NCBI GenBank assembly: GCA_002989075.1
Contig: PSQN01000017.1
Span: 2,983,453-3,047,452, forward strand
Length of the DNA stretch: 64,000 bases
Source: Arthonia radiata
Taxonomy: Eukaryota; Ascomycota; Arthoniomycetes; Arthoniales; Arthoniaceae
Direction: 5' to 3'
The notes beneath the pieces are model-generated. The model did no database searches, was not told the origin of the DNA, and was given only the letters and a program-made list of their open reading frames with translations. This document shows positions 10,465-21,731 of the stretch, in pieces; positions within the stretch are counted from its first letter, which is position 1; each line of letters begins with the position of its first letter. Made by a program: the position numbers and the translations under genes.

Positions 10465-11847
10465 CTACTTGCGCTGCCCGTAAGCCTTGGTAGCATAGTC
10501 ACCCTTGTGTACAATCAGATCGGCAGGCTTGTAGTCTTGACGGCCCGAGAAGTAGCTGTCCAAGATAGCCTTGGTACCAGCCGCGTATCGCTGCTGCGCA
10601 TCGATCGAGGTACCCGACATGTGCGGCACCATCGCGTTGCCACCACCCCAGGGGAAGTGAGCGTAGCGGAGCGGGTGGTCCTTGGGAGCCGGCTGTGGGA
10701 ACCAGACATCACCACCGTAGCCGCGCAGGTGGCCAGCCTTGAGCGCGTCGGCGACGTCCTCCTTGACAACAATAGCACCACGGGCTGTGTTGACGAGCCA
10801 TGAGCCCTTCTTCATCTTGGAAATCAGCTCCTTGTTGAACAAGCCCTTGGTTTTCTCGTGGAGCGGGCAGTTGATGGTGACCACGTCGCACTGCGCGAGC
10901 ATATCTTCGAGTTTATCCACACGTCGGCAACCAATATCTTTTTCGACCTCAGGAGCCAGTGGTTGGTAGTCGAAGTAGAGGAGCTCCTTGCAGTCGAATG
11001 GTTTGAGCCTGCGCAAGACGCGCTCGCCAATGCGGCCGACGGCCACCGTGCCAACGACCTTGTTCTCCAAGTCGTACTCATTCTTCGCGACCTCTGCAAC
11101 GTTCCAGTCGCCGCGCTCGATCATCTCGTGGGCTGGCACAAAGTTGCGTACGAGAGTAAGGATAGTCATGACGACGTGCTCGGCGACCGAAACGACGTTT
11201 GAGCCAGTGACTTCGGCGACAGTAACGCCGCCATTGGTCTTGTTGGCAGCGTTGAGGTCAACGTGGTCGGAACCAATGCCAGCAGTGACTGCAAGCTTCA
11301 GGTTCTTTGCCTTGGCCAGACGTTCGGCGGTTAGGTAGCCAGGATGAAAGCTATAGATAGAGCGTTAGCTAGATCCACAATTGGCCTGGGAAATGCTGAA
11401 AAGCGCGACATACGGTGTGGTGATGATGACCTCAGCGTCCACGAGATGCTTGTCGAAGGTCGAGTTCGCACCCTCCTTGTCAGAGGTAGTCACAAGCTCA
11501 TGGCCCTGCTCTTCGACCCATTTTCGGATGCCGAGTTCGTTCTCTGTGCAGCCGAGAAGCTTGGGCTCGTCTTGAGCGTGCTTGCCAGCCTGAACGTCGT
11601 CGAGTCAGCGCGACCGCTTAAAATACAGCAGTGGGCACCCAACTACCGCTATCAAAGATCAAGCGGCTTTACATACATCGTAGAGGACGAGGAGAACCTT
11701 GCCCTGTCGGTTGGGTGTCGCTGTCAGCGTTCGCACAGCTCCGGCTTGTCTGAAGAGAGGAGCTGCGTGGGGAGCAACGAAGGAAGACTTGAAAGCAGAA
11801 GAAGCAGGACGAGCGAGCCTGGCGGCTCCAGAGCGGAGAAATACCAT
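10465..11847 (-). CDS. fdh: NAD-dependent formate dehydrogenase, three exons
   Basis: Oxidises formate to CO2 with NAD+, detoxifying formate and yielding NADH. Exons in transcript order are 11677-11847, 11414-11589 and 10465-11350, giving 410 residues. Introns start GTATGT at both donors; the second has a CTATAG acceptor. The arginine-rich leader before the catalytic domain ([17 protein letters not shown]) looks like a mitochondrial presequence; the domain starts near [14 protein letters not shown]. Family marks are TPFHPGYL, the NAD-binding [16 protein letters not shown], catalytic-loop NTARGAIV, and [12 protein letters not shown] with the proton-relay His. The usual GAGRIG is AVGRIG, which I recall as normal in filamentous ascomycetes. 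An initiator in exon 2 or late exon 1 could give a cytosolic form. Confidence 0.95.
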
Positions 11848-13131
11848 TGTCAGAGAAGAAGCAAGGGTGTTGAACAGCCAGAGAGGAGCTCGTGGGTGAA
11901 AGGTTGAAGAGGTAAGGAAAGGAAGAAGAGCTGGCAGCTAGCTTGGGTTGTGTTGCAGTCGTTGTCTGCGGAGTAAGGTCGGGGCTCCGTCTAAACCGAA
12001 ACGGTCGGGGGAGGGGAACGCGGTAGTTGTTAATGGGCGAGGCGGTATATCAAATACGGTGCGTACAAGGATACTTCGAGAGAGGCGGTACGGACAGTGG
12101 CTATATACCCATTGCGCTGAGAGTCGGACATCTGGGCATAAAGCTCCAGAGCTCACTGCTGTAGGAGCCTTTTCGTTTTGGTGGGTTGGCTAAAAGGATG
12201 CAGAGCGATGATGCAGCATCTCAGCGTCTGCCGCATCGTCGAGTCTGTCTAGCGTTGCCAAGCCGCTATCCCCGCATTGCTAGCCGACCCCGAGCTAGGA
12301 TGAGCCTGCATAAGCGCCAACCCTACAAAGGAACGCTGTTCTGCCTCTTCAATCTGCAATTCTCTTCACTTGAGGCTGAAGACCGTGATGGTCAGCGCTG
12401 TTGCTGTGCCAGCGTTTTCAAGCATGTGGGAGTATTTGCGATTGCGGTTTGATTACCTGTCTAAGTTTGAACTCACCGCGATAGTGGGGCTTTGTGAACG
12501 CCGAGTTGTCTCCTCGCCAGCCTTTGCCGAGCCTTCTCCGGTATCAGGCTCGACCTCACCGTCGCCGTTGCAATTTCATCGTCAACAAAATGGCCAACCT
12601 TCCCAAAAGCGGACATGATGCGCTCCTTCACATTGCAGTCTGGTCGGGATTTGTGTCTGTAGACTCAGCGAAGAGCCGCCCCGACTTTCTTCCAAAGAAC
12701 AGTAACCCAGCTATCTCAGCGGATCGTGGACTGCATAGCTCAAGGATGACGGGGTGAAGACCATCGTAGCTCGTTGATCGTACGCTATCCATATGTCCAG
12801 AAGATGGCCGTTCATTGACGGAGTAAGATGAGTATTCCTCCTTGGTGCTGTCCCTCTCATGGAAAGCTCGCACACGCATCGTGCAATCATACCATAAACT
12901 CGCAATTAGCTACAATACGTAAACCTCCAATGTTTCTATGGCTTGTTATCGAACACGATCATACTATGATATCAAGTCCAGCTCTGCCAAGGCCAAACCA
13001 GCGCCGTCAGAGCACCCTATTTTCCAACTCATGCCCTTCAATCCCCCTCCCGAAAAAAGTGTCTATCTATTCACAAACACAACTTCACCGGGTCTTACAA
13101 AACAGCGTTCAAAACCAACGCCAGCACCATC
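11848..13131. other. Intergenic region between divergent FDH and hydrolase genes
   Basis: Holds the FDH promoter (TATA at 12101-12108) and the promoter of the hydrolase at 13132. An ATG-initiated ORF at 12590-12757 (55 codons) has a fair start context but no other support, so it is not called. Confidence 0.5.
12101..12108 (-). promoter_or_regulatory. TATA box of formate dehydrogenase
   Basis: GTATATAG on the minus strand, about 255 bases upstream of the FDH start codon. A consensus TATA box suits a strongly inducible gene such as FDH. Confidence 0.45.
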
Positions 13132-13914
13132 ATGGCGGCATACCCATCACCACACATCATCCACCCCGAGTCCAAACACCAATACACCATCATCCTCATC
13201 CACGGCCGCGGAAGCACCGGCGAAGACTTCGCAGACGAGTTCCTGCAAGGCAGGACCGCCACAGGCGCGACCCTCCAACAGCGCCTAGCCAATCAAGGCA
13301 TCAAATACGTCTTCCCTTCCGCTTCACTCCGCTACTCCACGCCCTTCCAAGAGGACTCAACCGAGTGGTTCGACATCATGTCCCTCTCTAACCCTGAAGC
13401 GGAGGGCGAGACACAGATTGAAGGTATTCGAGAGTCGATGAGCTATCTCAACGGCGTCATTGACGAGGAATTGAAGCACGTACCTGCGGAGAGAATCGTG
13501 CTTGGTGAGATCAGTCAAGGTTTCGCCATCGGGATACTTACGCTGCTATCACGACCAGAAAGGTTTGCAGGCTTCATCGGCATGTCCGGTTGGCTGCCTT
13601 TCCGTACCCAGATCAGCCAGGCCGCGGATCCGACAGGCAAGGCTATGGTCAGGCTATTCAAGGAGCAGCTAAACATCACAGCGAAGACGAGCAGTGAGAC
13701 GCTCAAGACTCCGGTGTGGGCGTCGCACACGAAGCAAGACAACGTCGTGGAGAGTGAGATTGGTGCTAGAGCGTGTGAGACGTTGCGCGTGCTCGGAATG
13801 GAGGTACAGTTTCTGGAGTTCGAGGATGACGAGGACGATGCGCATTGGCTGCAGGAGCCGGAGGGATATGAAGCGCTGTCGGTGCATCTTGCGAGGCTTT
13901 CAATGTCACTTTGA
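13132..13914 (+). CDS. Phospholipase/carboxylesterase-type alpha/beta hydrolase (acyl-protein thioesterase-like)
   Basis: Intronless, 260 residues. The fold starts with YTIILIHGRGSTGEDFADEF, the strand and oxyanion loop typical of this family, and the cap region reads FPSASLRYSTPFQEDSTEWFD. The catalytic triad is visible: Ser128 in LGEISQGFA, Asp203 in HTKQDNVV and His238 in DDAHWLQ. Relatives hydrolyse thioesters on palmitoylated proteins or short-chain and phospholipid esters. The nucleophile elbow is odd: family members usually read GGISQG, giving G-x-S-x-G, but here the position two before Ser is Ile and the one before that is Glu in place of Gly. The triad is kept, so activity is likely. 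The start context is CACCATCATGG. Secretion is not predicted. Confidence 0.85.
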   Translation: MAAYPSPHIIHPESKHQYTIILIHGRGSTGEDFADEFLQGRTATGATLQQRLANQGIKYVFPSASLRYSTPFQEDSTEWFDIMSLSNPEAEGETQIEGIRESMSYLNGVIDEELKHVPAERIVLGEISQGFAIGILTLLSRPERFAGFIGMSGWLPFRTQISQAADPTGKAMVRLFKEQLNITAKTSSETLKTPVWASHTKQDNVVESEIGARACETLRVLGMEVQFLEFEDDEDDAHWLQEPEGYEALSVHLARLSMSL

Positions 13915-14325
13915 CGGTCAGTGACCGAATACCTTAAAGATCGCGATTCTAGATCGTATACTTGCGGTCAACGCTGCCAAAAAACTATGCTGTAGGATAG
14001 CAAACCCTGCACCCCTGCTAGCAAAACGCGAAAACGGCGCGCTACACAAAGTATTTGTGACACCCATCACAGTGTCTGTGGCGGTACATGCTGATCAGCA
14101 TTTTAATACTTGTAATCCCGATCTAGCTTCCTTAGTCGAAATTTGGTGCTTGTATCAGCTAAGGTCTTTTGCAGTCGACTATGTGAACTTCAAAACCCAA
14201 TGTTGGAGGAAACCATCCATTGTAACACACCGAAGCTCCCTTCAAATCATGCGTGTTTTCATGTACAGCTACCTGGCAGATCTAAAACGAATAGCAAGAT
14301 AGATCGCTGAACGTAATCCGCCATT
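13915..14325. other. Intergenic, 411 bases
   Basis: Separates the hydrolase from HUS1 on the same strand. I see no ORF or repeat of note. Confidence 0.5.
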
Positions 14326-15580
14326 ATGCGCTTCCGCGCGTCCTTGCAGCCAGCTCCGACATTCAGCAGTAAGTGTTAGCCACACATCTGGCCGGGTACG
14401 TTGACGAATGTCGGCAGAGGTCGTCGCATCACTCGCATCCCTAGGCTCCGTCGCCTGGATCCGACTCGACGACAATGAAGTCCGCTTGACGATCATACCA
14501 GACCAGGGGACTCAAGTGTGGGCGTGAGTGCACTTCTCACTTCGTACTGAATGGTGTCGCTGTGTGAAGTTGCTGATCATTTGCCATCACGCCACCCAGT
14601 GTCATCGCCATCGTGTGTCAACCTTGAGCCTGCTTCCTTCCCCACGGAGGAGCTGACTCGATCACCAGGACTCCATCTTCGACTCCTACACCATCCAATC
14701 CGCCTCCGACAACAACGCCATAAACCTCGAAGTGCCTCTTCAACCACTCATCCGCGCACTCCGCAGCACTGCACCAGCTAACAACACCGGCTCCACATTA
14801 GATCAGTCCGCAGCCATCCGACTCACGAAGAAGGACAATGTTCCCTCACTCTGCGTCACGCTTGTCTTGAAGACTCCAGTCCGCTCGACACTGCCATCGA
14901 CCACCGACGACCCGAACGCTGGCATCACCGGCTATGATGCCGCCAATCTCCCGGTCTTCGCCCGCGATAGGTCGACTTCGATCGCTCAGGACGTACCGAT
15001 CCGCGTGCTTTCGCCACAACAAGTAGCCGGTCTGCACGAGCCGCGATGTCGTGAGCCCGACGTGCATATCTTGCTGCCTTCACTAGCCCAGCTCAAGGCC
15101 GTCAGCGACCGTTTCATCAAGCTCGCTTCGTCGTCATCAGTGTCAGGAGCTCCAGGTACTGTCCGGCGAGCAGCAAAGCCGCCACGGTTGACGTTGAGTG
15201 CCAACATGCATGGTACACTTCGAATCGGATTGTCGACGCAGCATTTGAACATCCACAGCACATGGTCGAATCTGACCAATCCATCCTTGGATCCAGCGAA
15301 TGTGCCTGGTGGTGAAGACGGCATTGCCAACCACCCTTCGACGCGGATGCGTGAGTTGCCAGCCGATGATGAGAATGCGTGGGCGACTGTGCACGTCGAT
15401 GCAAAAGACTGGGGTCGTGTGCTGAGTGTTGGACGTGTTGGCGATGGTGTGAGGGTCGTGGCTTGCTTTTGCTATGGGTTTGCGCTCGTACTGTATGTAT
15501 ATCTGCCGAGTGGTGCGATTGACGATACAGGCGGCGATGAGAGCGTGTTGACGTATTATGTGACATCGTACAGCACATGA
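14326..15580 (+). CDS. hus1: Checkpoint clamp subunit Hus1, four exons including a 13-nt microexon
   Basis: Subunit of the 9-1-1 clamp loaded at DNA damage. Exons are 14326-14368, 14418-14523, 14600-14612 and 14669-15580, giving 357 residues; introns are 49, 76 and 56 bases. The start MRFRASLQPAPTFSK, then SLGSVAWIRLDDNEVRLTII, GTQVWA, DSIFDSYTIQSAS, LEVPLQPLIRALRS and IRLTKKDN, follows fungal Hus1 order. Without the 13-nt exon (encoding parts of A-VIAI) the two large parts are out of frame. With it, the spacing between VWA and DSIFD is four residues, as in relatives. Its flanks are good splice sites (acceptor CACCCAG; donor GTGTGT with branch-like CTGAC before the next CAG). A repeat insertion or sequence error is a less likely explanation. 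Confidence 0.85.
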
Positions 15581-15961
15581 TGAACGCGAGATGACTGCTG
15601 ATGCGGGTTGTTGACACGGCCAGTGAATGGAACATTGCAGGCGAGACTGAGAAATGCGTTCGCGAAACTGATCTGTCCGTGTGCGGGTGAGTTTTGGCTG
15701 GGAAACGGCTTGAGACCTGGTTTGTTCACGCTGCGAGTCCTTGGCTTCCACAAGGTACCAAGAGGAGTGCCGAGTTCTGCTGAGAGCGCGACTCGAAGGC
15801 GTGGTGTGACTGGCCGTGACTTCAGTTGCGGCTCGACCACCGCCCCGACCACAGCGACTCCTGCAGTGGCGGGTTTTATTTTTTGCTTTTTTATTTTTTT
15901 GTTTTTTTGTTTTTAATTTTTTTTGGATTTTCTGCGGATGTTTGGGTCACTGCGGCCGTGG
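15581..15961. other. Convergent intergenic region with a T-rich tract
   Basis: Lies between the stop codons of HUS1 (+) and the small membrane gene (-). 15881-15931 is nearly pure T on the plus strand, broken by single A, G or C. It could serve as a 3'-end element for either transcript, but no precise signal can be assigned. Confidence 0.4.
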
Positions 15962-16443
15962 CTACTCGCTGCCTTCCCGCGGCACCCAGACGTAGTGGTG
16001 GGGGTGGTGGTCGTCGTGTCGATGGCGCCAGTGACGGACGCCCACCACACCTGTGAAGAGAAAAGGTCAGCATACGCCACGTCTTGAAATAGGTCTTGCA
16101 TCGGGTAAAGCGGAGCGAATTGGCCGGCGTCGACGTGTTGGAGGGTGATGTGAAGAGGAACAGAGCCGGGTGTTTTGCTGAACGTACCCCAAGCCACCAC
16201 GGATGCCGCCGGGAAGACAACGAGCCCGGCCACGGTCACAATGACCCAAACATCTCGCTTCTTTTTGAGATAAACATCTGGCGACACGTCAGTATTGTGA
16301 AAGGAGCACACGTGCAGTGCTGTGAAGAAGCATGGGTGCAGTGCAGCAGGCTGAAGAGATTGCTCACATTCGTTATAGGTATTGCAATTTCGTAAATCTA
16401 TTTCAGGAAAGATGGCGTAGTAAATGTTCTTGATAAGTGGCAT
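15962..16443 (-). CDS. Small single-pass membrane protein, 84 residues, three exons
   Basis: I do not recognise this family. Exons in transcript order are 16368-16443, 16188-16277 and 15962-16050. Donors are GTGAGC and GTACGT; acceptors are CGCCAG and TTCACAG; both introns fall in phase 1 and splicing yields one open frame to TAG. The product has a short N-terminus (MPLIKNIYYAIFPEIDL), basic KKKRD, then one strong hydrophobic helix at about residues 35-55 (VWVIVTVAGLVVFPAASVVAW). The C-terminus is full of His, Arg and Asp (HWRHRHDDHHPHHY), which might bind metal. The size, helix and basic flank recall small mitochondrial or ER membrane subunits. Function is unknown; the splice model is persuasive but lacks homology support. 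Confidence 0.6.
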
Positions 16444-16534
16444 AATGATGTTTTGTAGGGAGCGTGGAGAGTATGAATGTTAGGAATGTTGAATAGAAGA
16501 AAAAACAACAGGAAGAGCCAAAGGGAAGACGCTG

Positions 16535-17085
16535 AGATGTAGCCGGACCGAGTCACAGCAGCTACGATGCAGCGTTGCTGCCCTCACACCTCAACCTTCC
16601 CAAGATGCCTCCGGAGCGCTTGCCATTTGGCAGATGCCTGGCAAGCATGCGGTAGCAGCGGCTGCTAAGATGCAGCCAAGCTTATATACAGCAGCCACGA
16701 TTCAGCGCTGCTGCCCTCGCAACTCAAATTCGCTGCGATGCATCCGGGGGCTTGACATTCTGGCGTCGCATGGAAAGCGATAGGTAGTATAGGCTGCTGA
16801 GAGGTGGCCAACCCGGAATACAGCAGCGACGATTTAACGCTTCTGGCCCTGTAGCTGAGGACTTTCTATAGTGCCTCTAGAGCGCTTAACATTCGGCACT
16901 GGCATAGTCAGTACTCAGTTGTAGCGGCTGCTGAGATGCAGGTAGTCCGAAATACAGCAGCGCGAGCAGCTACAGTCTGACCCTGCTGCTTCCGCAGCTC
17001 AAGAATTCCTACGATGCCTCCGGAGCGCTTGATATCCAGCCATTGCATGGAAGGTATTCAGTGATAGCAGCTGCTGTTGCGATTG
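16535..17085. repeat. Four diverged tandem copies of a ~133-bp unit
   Basis: Units start at 16555, 16688, 16820 and 16954 (spacings 133, 132, 134), each opening with ACAGCAGC. Further shared blocks are CTGCCCT or a variant near +25, GATGC.TCCGG.GCGCTTG near +50 to +70, GCATGG or a variant near +85, and GGCTGCT.AGATG near +110. A partial tail of a preceding unit (GCTGAGATGTAGCC) is visible near 16530. The copies are well diverged, so the array is old. It ends within about 10 bases of the NEO1 stop codon and so lies in its 3' UTR or just beyond. No unit carries an ORF. Confidence 0.85.
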
Positions 17086-17095
17086 TGATATATTG

Positions 17096-20000
17096 TTACA
17101 AACCCTGCTGAACCTTCCGATAGCTCGGAGGCTTGACTCTACCTTCTATGCACTTACCCAACCAGACCGGCGCCAGCGCCGCGACCGCGCACACAGCTAC
17201 TCTCCACCAGAAGTGCACCGTCCACAGCCACTGCACATCGAAATACTCATCCAGGAAGGGCATGCTGCCCAGGTAAAGCGCGAGCGTACCCAGAATTGAG
17301 ACAATCATGATCCAATGCCACGTGGTCACCTCCGCTGCCACCATGACGAGCTCGTTGAGTATAAGCGCAGTGTAGCTGACTGACACCATGTGCGGACCAT
17401 CAGCACGGTTGAGGAAATGCGCAATAATCTGGATGGCGCAGCCTTGGTAGGTAGAGATAGCGCACCAAGCCAGGAATGTGCGGTAGGACAGGGAGCGGTC
17501 CTTTTTCATTTCGGAATAGAGTTCCGGATAGACGTGTGCGAGACGTGGCGGTATGTCTGTGTCAAGGACAAGAGAGAAGACCGGAAACATCGTGTAGATC
17601 GTTGCGTAGCCAACCAGAAGCCAATCTTTGTAGAGTGCCTTGGGTTCGTACTGGCCGAAGATGCTGAACACGGTCTGGCAAACGCTGATGATGAGACCGC
17701 GGTGCATTACAAACTGTGCGAGCTTGGCAGAGCGCTTGTAGCTATTTCGGCCGTGCCAGACGAGGAGCTTGGTAAGGTGTGCAAACTGCGTTGTGGAGAA
17801 GTCAGCGGCGAGAGAGGCTTGACGACCTTCCTTTCCAACGATGCCTACTCCGACATCCGCGGCTTGAATCATGCTAACATCGTTGCCGCCGTCACCGATA
17901 GCACAGGTACGCTTGCGCGTATGGCTGCGGATCAAGGTTGCAACGTCAGCTTTCTGAGTGGGAGAGCACCGACATGCGACGACGCACGGCAAGAGCACAG
18001 ATGTGGCTATGAACTCGGTGCGGTGGTGGCGGAGCATAAGAGCTAAAGAATCGCCGTCGATGAGCAGGCAGGCCGTGGGAGTGCTACGTAGGAATGACAA
18101 GGCATCTGATGCGTCTGCAGGGTCGGTCACTGTACTCTGTCAGCATAGGATCCATCACTAAGCGACGGAAGGTTTACTTTTTGCAATAGTATGGATATAC
18201 TGGCCCCTTGAGACGAGTCTTGAGCTCACGGCTACGCAACGAGCAGTTTCGACTTTATCCCCAGTCAGCATCCATATCTTGACTCCCGCGTTGCGCAATA
18301 GCTCTAGTGATGGCTTCACATCGTTCTGCAACTTATCCTCCACGCCTGTCACACCAAGCACTTCCAAATGTTGCTCAAGATGGGCATGAATGACCTCAGC
18401 CATTCCGGCATCTCGATTGTGCAGCGACAAGGATGTGTCCCGATATTGCTCAACAAAGGCGCCGTATTGCTCCGCTGAAAGCTTCTTGCGTCCAACAACA
18501 AGAGTCCTTAGGCCCTCCCGTGCCATGTTGGCTGTCTCCTCGTCTAGCCAGTCGTTCTTCGCCACAATGCCTGTCATTACGGTATCAGCCCCCTTCTGGA
18601 AGAACCATACGGGATCTTCAGGGTCTCCTTGCTGGCTGGTTTCGGCGTTTTGTGAAAATCTGACGATGATGCCCATGCGTTTGCTTTCGGACGTGAAAGG
18701 AAAGACATTCAGTATCTCCACGCGTACTGCGATCTCGCCGCTGTGGGAGGATTCGATAGTCATGCTGTGGCGGTCTCTATGTACCAAGCGCAGACCGCAC
18801 GACTCTGTCCATCGAATTATTGCAATCTCGTCAGGTGATGACGCTTGGTATGTTGTGATCTCCTTGCCGTTGATATCCTCCACCGTTGGCGTGACATTGT
18901 GACATAGCGCCAGTGCCATTACGACGTCTCGAACCCTTGAACTAATCTCACGTCGGCTCCTTGTGCCTGTGCCTAGGTTAGCAGCCGCGCCAGCCATGAC
19001 AGATGCCGATCTTGATGATGCTTCTTTCGACCCGAAGCCTTGCCGGATGTAAGATGAAACCTCCGACATGGACTCGCTACCGTAAGATACAGTCCCGACA
19101 TGAATCTTCCTGAGCTGCATGTCATTCTGCGTAAGTGTGCCAGTCTTGTCACTGAGAAGATACTCAATGCGGCCAAGATCTTCTGGGATTGTACTTGTCC
19201 GGACCACTGTGTCCGGTATGTCTTTGTCACGATGAATAAACCATGCGTACACCGATTTCCCCATGTCAAGATTGACACGTAGACTGATCGGAACGATTGT
19301 CGAGAACAGAATCAGATATCTCATGACTGCGATGTACCACGGTCGATTGTCAGGCGATTCGAATTTGTAGGCTGCCACCAGGATGAATGACAGCAGCAAA
19401 GTCAGACCGCAAAGGATTTTCGTGAGGTTGTTGATCTCATATTCGAGCAAGCCGATCTTGGTTCGAGACGCGGATGTGGATAGAGCCTGTCGCGTCTGGG
19501 GTCCAGTATATACGATGACAGCATAGACTGTAGCGGTGGACGCAAGGACAGTGTTCGCCCAGGCAGTATTGTCAATATTCAGTGGAACAGACTGCTCCTT
19601 CGTAGTGTGCTCCGTGGCAGTGTCGTTGGCCGCTGTGGTTACCGGTTGGCTTAGGGTGCCTAAGAAGTCGTTGACCTTCTTGCTGGGCTTGCCGGCACTG
19701 ATTGAAAGTTTCGAGAAGCCCGCAGGGTCCATGCTTTGCGACAACATTGGTGCTATCCGTAGCTTCCAGTCTGTTTCACCATCGAGCTGGTCTGTACGGA
19801 TGAAAACTTCCCCAACATCTTGGTCGTCGTGCACAGCATTCTCGCTGGAGGCACTCTTCAAAATAACAGCATCTGCAGGTATGCGCTGACCTTTCTCAAG
19901 CTTGAGAACATCTCCTACTTTGAGATCCTTGGATGTTTTTGTCTTCTCACGTGCCTAGAGGATGGATGTTAGCACAGCCTCTAACAAAGTTCGTTCCAGT

Positions 20001-20975
20001 TCTGAAGAAAGCGCTTTGCGGCGACACAGGCGCCCTAGCTTCCAGACAGTATTTTCCGGGCAACAGAACGAAATGTGTGCAAGCTCTGAGACTGACCACT
20101 CCTGACTGTGTCCCACGTTCCTCGCCAAGATGTTGCTCTTCGTCTTCGACCTCTGAAAGACGGTTCGGCTCGCTTCGTCTCCGCTTGTTCTTTCTGTGTG
20201 CTTTCGATAACTCATCGAATTCGAGGACCGTGTAACGCTCCGAGTTCAACTCCGCGTCGCGTCTTCTTCTCGTAATGTCGTCATATGCCTCTTTCCCCAG
20301 AGTAATCGTAAGAACAAACGCCAGTGGTGCAATGTATGTGGAAAGATAACCGATGCGCAATTGGGGTATCACTTGCGAAAGCGCAACTAGTAGAAAGTAC
20401 AGATTGAAGAAGAAAGAAAATTCGTTATAGAGCGTTCGAGGGAGAAATGACCAGGGAGTATACTTCGCGTTGGAGACGACGTTAGGCGGGTACCGGGGAT
20501 TGCGCCCGACCTCGACATGTCGGTTTGTGGACGGATCATAGGCCTCCTCGACCTCTGACTGCGGCGAGGCTCGAAATTTGGCTAGGAAACCAGAGAGGCC
20601 TCTTCCCTTCGAGGGAGTGCGAGCAAAGCTGTCTGGGTCGCGAGTAATTGCCTCATCATCGTCATCAGGCTCTCCATGTGTAACACCTCGATCGTGTTCC
20701 AAAAGCTCTTGCAAGTCCTCATCTGAGTCTCGATTTCGCCGAAGCTTGCTACGGTTGCGCGAGCGTTCATTGTGATCTGGGAAGCCTAGTCCTCTGAGTC
20801 TTTGCATGCGTAAGCTACCGCTTTGTAGTCCTCGAGGCGTTGAAGCATGGCTGCCGCCAGATCGCAACGCATGTTGCGAGCCTGCGGTGGGTCCTAGCTC
20901 ATCGAGGGGCAGGTCGTCGTCCGAGGGTTTGTCATCTGCTGAAATCGGGGTGTCATATCGTGGAAGGCCGGACAT
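17096..20975 (-). CDS. NEO1: P4-type ATPase, Neo1/ATP9A-B class phospholipid flippase
   Basis: Flips aminophospholipids to the cytosolic leaflet in Golgi and endosomes. Exons in transcript order are 20097-20975, 18178-19954 and 17096-18129, giving 1229 residues; introns are 142 and 48 bases with junctions in phase 0 and 1. The first 150 residues are disordered and acidic. The membrane domain starts near YTPWSFLPRTLYNEFSFFFN. The P4 actuator motif DGET is in RTDQLDGETDWKLR. The M4 motif is PISLRVNLDMGK, the NEO1-class form. The phosphorylated Asp is about D561 in LLSDKTGTLTQNDM; the hinge is GDGGNDVSMIQAADVGVGI. The C-terminal membrane helices are complete. NEO1-class flippases work without a Cdc50 partner, so none need be nearby. 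The gene ends against the tandem repeat. Confidence 0.93.
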
Positions 20976-21731
20976 GCCTCATGGATGAAGATTTGAGGGT
21001 GTTGATGCCGGAAGGAGATGAGTTGTCCTGCTGTGTTTGTGCTTGCGAGTATGCTTCATGATCAGTGCCACTAGGCAACGGCGTGGACACAGAAGCGCAA
21101 GTGCAACTGCTGGATGGAATAAACCCGTGACTCTGACTCGCGCTTTTTGTAGGGCTTGATGGCCCGTGCACTCTATATCTTGGCATTATTTAGATAGAGC
21201 CCCGTACACCATTGCAGAACGGTTGCTACGCCGTTGGCTGTCTGAAGCGTTCGCTTCACTACAACGCCTCTATGAAGAGATGATCTCGCTCATTCATTCT
21301 ATGGACCACTGTTGTGTTAGGTGCTGCTCCTCGATGCTCATGCGTTGCTGTCCGTTGGAGACCAACCTTGAATCTAACGCTAAGGCACTCTTGCACAAGA
21401 TTTCGTTCGTAGATTGGCTTGCCTCTGGTGGCTTGCATGGCCGCTTTTCGGGCAAGTGACGAGCTTCCACGTAGGAGCGGAAACTATGTCAGACGGCCAA
21501 CGTCAAGCTCCAACGGCTGGCGTGTCCGAAGGTAATTGCATCTGAAAACGTCCTCATACTGCGTCCGGGCTAGAATGGTCATGATCAGAACATGACGAAG
21601 CACCGGCTATCTGGTCCACTTAAAGTAGTTTCAAAAGATCGCCGACTTCAGCATCTTTTCTCGTCGCTTCTCAACATTCCGTCATCTTGACTTTCAGCCT
21701 ATGAATGAAAGCCGTCATACCACCTAAAGAA
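20976..21731. other. Intergenic between divergent NEO1 and small secreted protein gene
   Basis: 756 bases. An ORF at 20953-21186 overlaps the NEO1 start in another frame and is treated as chance. I see no TATA or repeat that I would defend. Confidence 0.45.

Noticed and set aside
12590-12757. 55-codon ORF with fair start context
   Set aside because: Too short, with no domain, no intron signal and no promoter evidence.
20953-21186. Minus-strand ORF overlapping the NEO1 start in another frame
   Set aside because: The NEO1 start MSGLPRYDTP fits its family, and the overlapping frame has no domain.
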